NCBI GenBank assembly: GCA_022710935.1
Contig: JAKLFY010000003.1
Location: 100,603 to 164,602 of the forward strand
From: Verrucomicrobiota bacterium
GTDB taxonomy: Bacteria; Verrucomicrobiota; Verrucomicrobiia; Limisphaerales; J093
Direction of reading: 5' to 3'
DNA length: 64,000 nucleotides
This document shows, in pieces, positions 36,496 through 44,800 of the stretch. A program made the translations under genes and the position numbers. The notes beneath the pieces were generated by a model that was not told where the DNA came from, searched no databases, and saw nothing but the letters and a program-made list of their open reading frames with translations. Each line of letters opens with the position of its first letter. Position 1 is the stretch's first letter.

Positions 36496-36732
36496 TTACG
36501 GGAACCCGAAAAGGCGCTTGGGCTTCGATCCGCCCGAGGGCTTGGCGCTCTTCTTTGGCGGAGACGTGATCCGCGTCTTCGTGGTTCGGGCCTTTCCCGG
36601 CTCCGGAACCGTGATTCCCGTGCTGCACGACGGGCAGTCCATCGGACGCCCGACCCACTCCAGCTTGGCCAGGATGGGCTGGCTGCAGACAGGGCAAAGA
36701 AACGTGAACTCTTTTCGGGACGTGTGTTTCAT
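36496..36732 (-). CDS. Small zinc-ribbon protein
   Basis: In 78 residues there are two CxxC pairs (FLCPVCSQPI and MDCPSCSTGI) spaced as in a zinc ribbon, then a basic tail (KKSAKPSGGSKPKRLFGFP). No larger domain is attached. Such short ribbons occur before larger modules in Planctomycetes and Verrucomicrobia proteins, so it could be a split-off part. The function is unknown. Confidence 0.6.
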   Translation of the reverse strand: MKHTSRKEFTFLCPVCSQPILAKLEWVGRPMDCPSCSTGITVPEPGKARTTKTRITSPPKKSAKPSGGSKPKRLFGFP

Positions 36733-36796
36733 GGTCGTCGTCTTTCTGAGTTCCTCTCAACAATCCCGCGTTGTGTCCGTGGGCCCGGCTTCTGGA

Positions 36797-38671
36797 TCAG
36801 GGGGCAGGTCGCACGACATCGACGCCCTCCGGGGCCCGCACGGTGGTCTTGACGCGTCCGTCGTCGCCTCGCTCGTGGCGCACCTCGAGGACGCCCTGGG
36901 GCGTCGGGACAGCCCCCTCGGCCCATTGCAGGTCGCCCAGGTGAGGGGCGATGCGAACTCGTTTGCAGCCCGGTTCGAGCACCTGGATGCCGAGGACATG
37001 CTCGCTGAGCCACGCCGTCGGTCCGGAGGCCCACCCGTGACAGAGGCTGTGGCGGAAGCCTTTGTAGCAGTAATTGCCGAAGTCGCCGTGCAAGTCCTTC
37101 TTCCCGGCAGGAACCAGGTCGTCGATCGGCGCGGCATTCGCAGTCCAGTCGAGGTCGAAATCCTCCCAGAATGTGGTCGCGCCGAAGTCCAGCATCGCAC
37201 CCCAGTATGCCCGGATCGCGTCGAGGCAGCCCTGGTAGTCGCCGGCCTTGGCCCGGGCCAGGAGAACGTAATAGCCGTAGAACGTGCTCATCCGCTTGGC
37301 TCCGTCCGCGGCCATCACCTCGCGGTTCATCACTCCGGCGTTCGCCAGCCCGGCCAGCGCCAGCAGTGCGGCGGCCTGCTTGCTGCCGCCGTGATCGGGG
37401 CGATGCTGGCGAAGGCGGGCCAAAGCGGCTCCTGACTTTCGGATCATCTCGGTGTCGCCCAGCGCCGCGCCCAGTTCTTCGCCCGCCTCGAAGACCAGCA
37501 CCATCAGGGACTGCAGTCCTGCGTGGATGGCCTGCTTGTTTTCGCTCGAAGGCCAGTCGAGGAAGCGTGTTTCGGGAAGGGTCTCCGCTCCGTTGGCGGC
37601 GATATGCCTGGCCAGCTCATCGAGCAGACCGTCGAGGTAGACATGCTGCTCGCGCAAATAGGCCAGGTCGCCCTGGTGACGGTACCAACTGGCATGGATC
37701 AACACCCACCACATCGAGTAGGAACTGATCCCGTTCATCCATCGGGGAAGGGGTGTCTCCCGGCGGACGAGGTCGAGACTGGCCCGCACGACCGGGACGT
37801 CGCCGAACACCGAGCAGATGGTCATCGTCTCCGGGTGCATGTCGCCGATCCAGACGAGCCGGTCGCGCTTGATGCCGTCCCAGACGTAATCCTGCATGTT
37901 CAGGTGCACCGTGTAGGCGCCGGTGCGCCAGATCCGGTTCAGGCGCTCGTCGTTGCAGCGAAACGAGCCGAGGTAGGTCAGATCCCGGTAGAGAAACACC
38001 GCGCGCACGGACTGAAGCGCCGCGAATGTGTCCGCATCGAGCAGATCGATCCGCACAAACCGGAATCCGGTGTTGCCAATCTCATGAGTCCCCAGCCAGG
38101 GCACCAGACACGTCTGATCCCGGACCGCATGGTCATTGGTCGCGTTCTCGTCGCCGCCCAACTCGCTCATCGCCTCGCTGGCCGATTCGCCGAACCGGAC
38201 CCGCAAACGGACGGTCTTGCTCGAAGGTGTCGCGGCCTTGAGATCCGACACGGCAATCTGGATGCCTCCGTGCAATTCGCAGCCGAAATCGAGCAGCAGC
38301 CCCGGCGCCTCGCCCCGGTGACGCAAGACGCAGGCGACCTTGTTGTCCAGGGTGATCTGCCCGCTGCCCTCCCGCAGCAAGGCATCCGCGTTCTCCACGG
38401 CGGATCGTTCCCCGGACGTATTCCACACCACGCGCTTGGGCAGGATGTGGCGTCGGACCCGGGTGTCGGACGTTCCAGGCTGGGCACAATACGCGGCGGC
38501 GCCCGGCGGCAGAAGGGGCGTGTCCGAAGAACGCGCGGGATTGACCTCGAACAGGCTCATCCCGAGAAGCAGCATCGGCAGGGCTGTTAGCCGGCGGCGG
38601 GCGGATTCGGCGCTCGAGGCGACTGCCGGCGCGGGCGGGCGGCACGCGCGAAGAGGAGTGTGCTGGTTCAT
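36797..38671 (-). CDS. GH78-like alpha-L-rhamnosidase family protein
   Basis: The protein (about 624 residues from ATG 38671) has a signal-like segment (LPMLLLGMSLFEVNPARS). A beta domain precedes an (alpha/alpha)6 barrel: LNRIWRTGAYTVHLNMQDYV, WDGIKRDRLVWIGDMHPE and GWASGPTAWLSEHVLGIQV. The order and the DGIKRDRLVWIGD motif match the GH78 family, whose general acid lies in such a stretch. It starts 50 bp after the LptD-like gene in the same direction. Rhamnosidase activity is inferred only. Confidence 0.75.
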   Translation of the reverse strand: MNQHTPLRACRPPAPAVASSAESARRRLTALPMLLLGMSLFEVNPARSSDTPLLPPGAAAYCAQPGTSDTRVRRHILPKRVVWNTSGERSAVENADALLREGSGQITLDNKVACVLRHRGEAPGLLLDFGCELHGGIQIAVSDLKAATPSSKTVRLRVRFGESASEAMSELGGDENATNDHAVRDQTCLVPWLGTHEIGNTGFRFVRIDLLDADTFAALQSVRAVFLYRDLTYLGSFRCNDERLNRIWRTGAYTVHLNMQDYVWDGIKRDRLVWIGDMHPETMTICSVFGDVPVVRASLDLVRRETPLPRWMNGISSYSMWWVLIHASWYRHQGDLAYLREQHVYLDGLLDELARHIAANGAETLPETRFLDWPSSENKQAIHAGLQSLMVLVFEAGEELGAALGDTEMIRKSGAALARLRQHRPDHGGSKQAAALLALAGLANAGVMNREVMAADGAKRMSTFYGYYVLLARAKAGDYQGCLDAIRAYWGAMLDFGATTFWEDFDLDWTANAAPIDDLVPAGKKDLHGDFGNYCYKGFRHSLCHGWASGPTAWLSEHVLGIQVLEPGCKRVRIAPHLGDLQWAEGAVPTPQGVLEVRHERGDDGRVKTTVRAPEGVDVVRPAP

Positions 38672-38720
38672 GAATTGGACGCAGTCTGAAATCCGCGGTT
38701 GCTGGCGATGGGCCATCGGT

Positions 38721-40910
38721 TCAGTAGCCCAGGAGATAGGTGGGATCGTCACGGCTCTGACGGGTGCTGGAACGTGGGAACGCCTTGAGCGAGACCTGGA
38801 ACGCGATCGTCCAGTCTTCCTGTTGCCGCAGGGTCTCGGTCCGGTCGCGCAGGCGCAGCGTGAGCGCGCCCGTCCAGCTCCGAAAGTCGCGGAACACGGT
38901 GTAGTACTGCTCCTGCATTGTGCCCGTGCGGGCCTCGAAGTGCTGCGAGGCCCGGAAGGACCAGTCCTCGTTGAGCCGGAAATGGAGGCTGCTCAGGACG
39001 AGGTTATTGCCCGAGTCCGGACCGAAACCGGGGATTTCGCTTAGATAGCGATGGCCGACCTTCCACTGCCAGACGTCGTTGGGGCGCAGGGTGACGGTGT
39101 GATTGGCCATGCGCCACGACGTGGTGTTGATATCGTAGCGGAGCTCGGAGTTGAGGACCAGCCATGTGCGCGGTGCGAAATCGATGTCCGAATAGAGGTC
39201 GCCATAGGTCTCCTGATCGGCGCGCTGGCGGAGCCGCCAATCCATGAACAGCGCCCAATGCAGGAGGTTTTCGACCTGGTCGCGGCGTTTGGTCTGGAGC
39301 CTGTTGCGCAGGCCGAAGCGGAGGACGTTCTGGCTGTCGATGGCGTCGATGGAATTATAGTCCGGATACTCGATCGGCATCATTTCGAGGCCGGGCCATT
39401 CGTAATCGAACTGGGGCAGATCGAGCGGACGGCTGTTCGGCGTGGGGACGTAGACGTAGTTGACCGACGGTTCGACGATGTGGCGCAGGCCCGACACGTC
39501 GAAGACGCGGCTGCGCGCGTTGCGCCAGAGACGCGACATCTTGGTCGAGACTTCGGCGCCGGTGTTGAACACCCAGCGGTCCTGCGAATCCTGGTCAAGC
39601 AGGGTGTCGTGTTCCGCGCCATAATAGGTGTAACGCCCGCCCGCGCGCGGCGTGACGTTCAGCCAGCCGAAGAAGTTCCACGGCAACAGAAGCTGATGGT
39701 AGGTGTCGCCGCGCAGGGCGGCATAGTTGGTGGCGGGCGCAAAGTCGCCCTCGCGGTGGCGCAGGTAGGCCAGCGAACTCTCGCTCTCGTAGTAGAAGGG
39801 CGAAATCCCCAGTTGCTGGCGCAGGCCGGTCAGTTTCAGATCCGGCAGGCGCTCGACTGTCTGCAGATGATCGTTGATCTGCGGCTGCGCGACCAGGTCG
39901 AGACTGAAATTCGACCACTGCCGGTCGACCTCGACGAACGATTTGGGCATGATGTCCTTGCGGTACTCGTCCTCGAAGAAATCGTGTCGAAAGTAGGGAT
40001 CCGACTCGGCGTTGACCGCGGCCTTCACGCTGAGGTTGGTGTGGACGAATGCGGAGTGCGAGAACCCGACGCGCCAGCGGTCGGCGGGGATCTCTTCGCC
40101 CAACTCGCCTACGTCCGGATCCTCGTCGTGGGCATAGTACGCGCTGACGCTGCCGTGGCCCGCCCGACCAAGGTCGTATTCGACATCCGGCCCGCCCGCC
40201 ACCCCCCGCTTGGTGCGATAGTCCAGATGCAGAGAGGCGGCTGCATTCGTGGCGATCGACCAGTTGTACGTCGTGAGCAGGTACGCCCCGTACAGACTCC
40301 GGTAACCGGGCAGGGCGTCCCAGTGGTTGGATTCCCGGTTCAGATTGCGGCGGTACCGCGGAAGGTACATGACCGGCACTTTGCCCACGTAGAGCGTCGC
40401 CCCGCGCGCCTCGATGTACTCCCCGGGCTTGAACGTCATGCTCTTGGCACGGACGCGATAACCCGGCTTCGCGAGGTCGTCGGTCGTCACGAAGCCGTTT
40501 GTGGCCGTGTGGATCTTGTTGGTCAGATCGCTGCCCAAACCATGCCCGGCCGCGAAGTAAGGCGATCGGCCGGTTCGGAAGTCGGACGCTTGAATCTGTC
40601 GGGATGCGAAATCGTAGCGCAGCGTCTCGCCGGTCCAGACCTCCGCCCCGCGCTGGAGGCGGACATTCCCCTCCGCCTCGACCACCGAAGTCTCGCGGTT
40701 CAGCTTGACCTGGCGGGCGATGACCGTCGCGTCGCCGTATTGCACCATGACCCCAGCGGGGTCGCTGACCATCAGGGTGCTTTCGAGGTACTCGATCGAG
40801 CCATCGGAACTGAGCGCGTTGACCTCGATGCCTGGCGGTTCGTCGGCGCAAAACGCCGCACTGGCCAGCCCCATGGCCAGAACGGCCCGCACCCAATGCA
40901 TTGCGCTCAT
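38721..40910 (-). CDS. lptD: LptD-like outer-membrane LPS assembly protein
   Basis: A signal peptide precedes an OstA/LptA-like domain (VSDPAGVMVQYGDATVIARQ, SVVEAEGNVRLQRGAEVWTG). A long beta-barrel part follows, with RYRRNLNRESNHWDALPGYR and the internal LptD_N/OstA_C features (FFGWLNVTPRAGGRYTYYG, GLRHIVEPSVNYVYVPTP). It ends RDDPTYLLGY. The length (729) fits LptD. The protein inserts lipopolysaccharide into the outer membrane. No LptE is visible nearby. Confidence 0.8.
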   Translation of the reverse strand: MSAMHWVRAVLAMGLASAAFCADEPPGIEVNALSSDGSIEYLESTLMVSDPAGVMVQYGDATVIARQVKLNRETSVVEAEGNVRLQRGAEVWTGETLRYDFASRQIQASDFRTGRSPYFAAGHGLGSDLTNKIHTATNGFVTTDDLAKPGYRVRAKSMTFKPGEYIEARGATLYVGKVPVMYLPRYRRNLNRESNHWDALPGYRSLYGAYLLTTYNWSIATNAAASLHLDYRTKRGVAGGPDVEYDLGRAGHGSVSAYYAHDEDPDVGELGEEIPADRWRVGFSHSAFVHTNLSVKAAVNAESDPYFRHDFFEDEYRKDIMPKSFVEVDRQWSNFSLDLVAQPQINDHLQTVERLPDLKLTGLRQQLGISPFYYESESSLAYLRHREGDFAPATNYAALRGDTYHQLLLPWNFFGWLNVTPRAGGRYTYYGAEHDTLLDQDSQDRWVFNTGAEVSTKMSRLWRNARSRVFDVSGLRHIVEPSVNYVYVPTPNSRPLDLPQFDYEWPGLEMMPIEYPDYNSIDAIDSQNVLRFGLRNRLQTKRRDQVENLLHWALFMDWRLRQRADQETYGDLYSDIDFAPRTWLVLNSELRYDINTTSWRMANHTVTLRPNDVWQWKVGHRYLSEIPGFGPDSGNNLVLSSLHFRLNEDWSFRASQHFEARTGTMQEQYYTVFRDFRSWTGALTLRLRDRTETLRQQEDWTIAFQVSLKAFPRSSTRQSRDDPTYLLGY

Positions 40911-41173
40911 CTGGAAAGCACGCTACCCAAAAGGGTTCAGCGGTGCCAAGCCTGAATCCGGGCAATTCGCCGGTAGAAACCGCGAGCTGATTGTCCGCGC
41001 AGTCACTTCTGCTTTACGGATTCTTCACGACCGGGAAGATGACAACGAAATCCGGGCTTTTCCTAGCCTGCAAGCCTGTAGGCCGCGTGCCCTCACGCGG
41101 CGCAACTTCTGACGCTGTGTATAGATGGTGCGCCGGGCGATCGCGATCAGCGCGTCGCGGTTCCCGGCACGGG
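40911..41173. other. Gap with a REP-like hairpin
   Basis: I see no gene. The only clear structure is the single repeat C palindrome at 41076-41106. A promoter for the leftward LptD-like gene should lie in the first 100 bp, but no clear boxes were placed. Confidence 0.4.
41076..41106. repeat. Repeat C, single copy
   Basis: CCTGTAGGCCGCGTGCCCTC then ACGCGGCGCAA, with the stem CGCGTG/CACGCG, matches the second palindrome at 28549-28575. It stands upstream of the LptD-like gene and downstream of the DUF4230 gene. Confidence 0.55.
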
Positions 41174-41767
41174 TTACTCGCGGAACTCGATTTCGGTGAA
41201 CCCGAACTGGCCGAAAAACAGCCGCAATTGAAGCTCGGCGCGTATCTGGGCCTCATCCAGAATGCCGCTGTCGCGAGCGGCGCGGCGGATGGCATCGAGC
41301 CCCTCCCGCCGTGCATTCTGCTGCAAATCCTTGTCGAAACGCCGCAGCAACCCCGTCGAATGCTCGAGGACCTGCGTCTTGTCCTCGTCCAGGTAGACAT
41401 CGGTGATCGTGCAGCGCGGAAGCCTGATTATGACGTTGGTGCCGTCGACATCGATGTCGCCGCGCTCGATTTTCGAGAGATCGACGCCGGCCTTGACAAC
41501 GCCGTGGGCAACCAGCAGCACGCGGCTCTCGCCGTAGATCCTCACGTCCTCGAGGATTACCACTTTCTCCATCACGTACTTGACGGTGACCAACTGGGCC
41601 AGGCTCTGGATTTGTGTGAGAACAGCAGCCGTGTTCGTAAAACGGGGCGTTCTGTCGGGTCGAAGCAGCCGCACAACCGTCCAGCCGAACGCTAAACCGA
41701 GGCCCAGGGCGATCGCCAACAGGCTGATCGCCAGAGCGGTAAGACGGTTGCGGGTCGCAGGCTGCAC
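41174..41767 (-). CDS. DUF4230 membrane-anchored protein
   Basis: One N-terminal membrane anchor (LAISLLAIALGLGLAFGWTVV) is followed by the DUF4230 domain: IQSLAQLVTVKYVMEKVVIL, VLLVAHGVVKAGVDLSKIER and IIRLPRCTITDVYLDEDKT. The domain sits outside the membrane. Its role is unknown. It is divergent from the large CotH/lamin-tail gene, about 95 bp away. Confidence 0.75.
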   Translation of the reverse strand: MQPATRNRLTALAISLLAIALGLGLAFGWTVVRLLRPDRTPRFTNTAAVLTQIQSLAQLVTVKYVMEKVVILEDVRIYGESRVLLVAHGVVKAGVDLSKIERGDIDVDGTNVIIRLPRCTITDVYLDEDKTQVLEHSTGLLRRFDKDLQQNARREGLDAIRRAARDSGILDEAQIRAELQLRLFFGQFGFTEIEFRE

Positions 41768-41861
41768 AGGCCCACCCTACCAAACACAGGACGCGTCGTC
41801 CAGAAAGGGCGCTCGAGAAACTGACTTGGCTTTGCCTGACACTGCCGTAACGTGATTCCCC

Positions 41862-44800
41862 GTGCTGCGTCGCGACCCTGCATTCCCTGTTGACCGGGCC
41901 GCTTTCGGCCTGGCGCTGCTTTGCTTCTGCCTGACCGCATGGTCCGGCAGCATCACCCTGCTGCCGCCGGCGGGGCAGGGGATGTTCCTCCGCGGTTTGG
42001 GCGAGGCTTCGTCGCCGGACACAGGGGCTTGGCGGCAGCCGGCATTCGACGATCGGGGTTGGGAGGCGGCACAATTCCCCCTCTTCCACGGTCTGGCGCT
42101 GAGTGGGACCCGGCTGTCGGACATGCCGGGCGGGTACACATCGGTCTATGTGCGGCGGTGCTTCGTGGTGGAAGACCCGGCGGAGATCGTGCGGTTGGAG
42201 TTGGGCGCGGTGTGTGACGGGGGGTACGCGGCTTGGATCAACGGCCAGGAGGTGCGCCGCTCGAATGTCCGGACCGGCGATTTGACGTTCGATGACACGG
42301 CGTTGATCGAACTGCCCGATCCGGCCCTGTTCGAGGCCGAGGAGTTCGAGACCTGGCGTGGGCTGCTTGTGGCGGGGACCAATGTCCTGGCGTTGCAGGC
42401 CTTTTCAAGCTCGAGTGCCGACGATGCGGATTTCGTGTTCGATGCCTCGCTCCTGGCCACGCTCGACGAGGATCTGCCGGTCATCAACGCCGTCGAACCG
42501 CCGCCCGGGAGCGTGCTTCGCGCACTGCATTCGATCGAGGTGCAGTTCAGCGAGCCGGTCCAGGGTGTCGACGCGGCCGATCTGCTGGTGAACGGCAATC
42601 CGGCGACCGAGGTCATCGAGGTCGCGCCCGGCGATTTTCTGTTCACCGTCGGGCCGCTGGGCGACGGAACGGTGGCGGTGGCCTGGCGGGTTGATCACGG
42701 CATCACGGACGCCGTTGGCGCGCGTCATCCGTTCGCTGCCGAGGGGTGGTCCTACGTCGTCGACGCCGCGTCGCCGTCGCCTGCCCTGGTGCTCTCGGAG
42801 TTCATGGCGGATAACAAGCGCACGCTCAACGACGAGGACGGCGACAGTTCCGATTGGATCGAGGTTTACAACTCGGGCAGCGACACGGCGAGCCTTGCAG
42901 GCTGGTTTCTCACCGACGACCCGGCGAACCTCGCGAAGTGGTGCTTTCCTGAGATCGAACTGGCGGCCGGCGGCTATCGGGTCGTGTTCGCGTCTGGCAA
43001 GGACCGCGCCAACCCCGCCGCCAAGCTCCACACGAACTTCAAGCTTGCCGCCGAGGGCGGCTTTCTCGCCCTGGTCGACCCTGCTGGCCAGATCGTTTCG
43101 CATTTCGGTGCGGCCTATCCCGGGCAGGTGACAGACGTTTCCTACGGCCGGGTGTTGGGCGAGGGCCATGCGCTCGGTTACTTCACGAAACCCACGCCGG
43201 GCGCTCCGAATGCCGCAAGCGGACCCGGGTTCGCGCCTGAGGTGCAATTCTCGCGCCCGGGTGGCACGTTCACCAACGCCTTTGCATTGACGCTCTCGTC
43301 GAGTCTGGGCGGCGCCCTGATCCGTTACACACTCGATGGCAACCTGCCGACCAACGGCTCGGTTCTGTACGAAGGGCCGATTGTGATCACGAACAGCGTC
43401 CAGGTGCGCGCTCGGGCTTTTGCCGACGGCCTGCTGCCGGGCCCGCCGCGGAGTGAGGCCTACGTTCTGTTGGCGACCAATGTCCTGGGCTTCACTTCGG
43501 ACCTCCCTGTGTTTGTGTTGCATTCCCAGGGGAAAGGGACCCCCAGCTCGATCCGAATGAACTTCGCCCAATTGGCCGTATTCGAGCCGAAGGCCGGACG
43601 CACCCGGCTGACCGATGAACCGACGCTGAATGTGCGCGCTGGCGTGCAGATCCGCGGTTCGAGCACGGAAGGGCTGGCCAAATCGAGCTACAAGCTCGAA
43701 CTGTGGGACGAATTCGAAATGGACCGGAAGCAGTCGCTGCTCGGACTGCCGGCGGACTCGGATTGGGTCCTCTACGCGCCCAACCAGTTCGAGCCGGTCC
43801 TGATCCACAACCCGTTCATCCATCAGATCAGCCGCGACATGGGGTGCTACTCGCCGCGGACGCGCTTTGTCGAGGTCTACTTCAATCGCGGCAAAGGCCC
43901 GCTCACATCCACTCATTACGCCGGCATTTATGTGCTCGAAGAGAAGATCAAGATCGGTCCCGAACGGCTTGCGATTGACGAACTGGAACCCGAGAACCTC
44001 GCTCCGCCGTCCGTGACGGGCGGCTATGTGCTCAAGTTCGATCGGCTGGATCCCGGCGATGTCGGTCTGGCGGCCGGCGGGGCGACCCTGGCGTACGTCG
44101 ATCCGAAGGAGCGGGAGATCCGGCTGGCCCAGCGCCGTCCCCAACAGAATTACATTCGGGACTATATCAACGCGTTCTACAAGGCCCTGATGGCCACCAA
44201 CTGGCTCGACCCGCATCTGGGCTATCGCGCCTACATCGACGTCGATGCCGCCATCGACTACCATGTCCTCGAAGTGCTCAGCGGCAACGTCGATGCCCTG
44301 GTCCTGAGCGCCTATCTCCACAAACCCCGCAACGGCAGAATCACCTTCGGCCCGCATTGGGACTTCGATCGCGCCCTGGGCTCGACCGACGGGCGGGATT
44401 CCAATCCGCGTCTCTGGGCGACGGGTCCGTTCTTCTCCGCGGCGTGGTGGAATCGCATGTTCACCGACAAGGATTTTTGGCAGCGATGGGTGGATCGGTG
44501 GCAGGAACTGCGCGAGTCGCATTTCGCCCTGAACACCCTCCATGGCCTGATCGATCAGCTCGCCGCCGAGGTCCGCCAGGCCCAGCCCCGCGAGTTCGCA
44601 AAATGGCGGATCGGGCTGCGCGGCGGTTCCTACGAGAGCGAGGTGCGATTGATGAAGAACTGGCTCTCGAATCGGATCGATTTCATCGATCGCCAGCTCA
44701 CTCAGCCTCCTCGATTCAGCCGGCTGGGCGGTCCCATCGCCCCGGGCTTCGTCTTGCAGATCACCAGCCCGCCCAATGCCGCGATTTACTACACCCTGAA

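Noticed and set aside
39051..40955. 634-codon plus-strand frame opposite LptD
   Set aside because: GC-rich antisense frame; LptD on the other strand has convincing motifs and a signal peptide.
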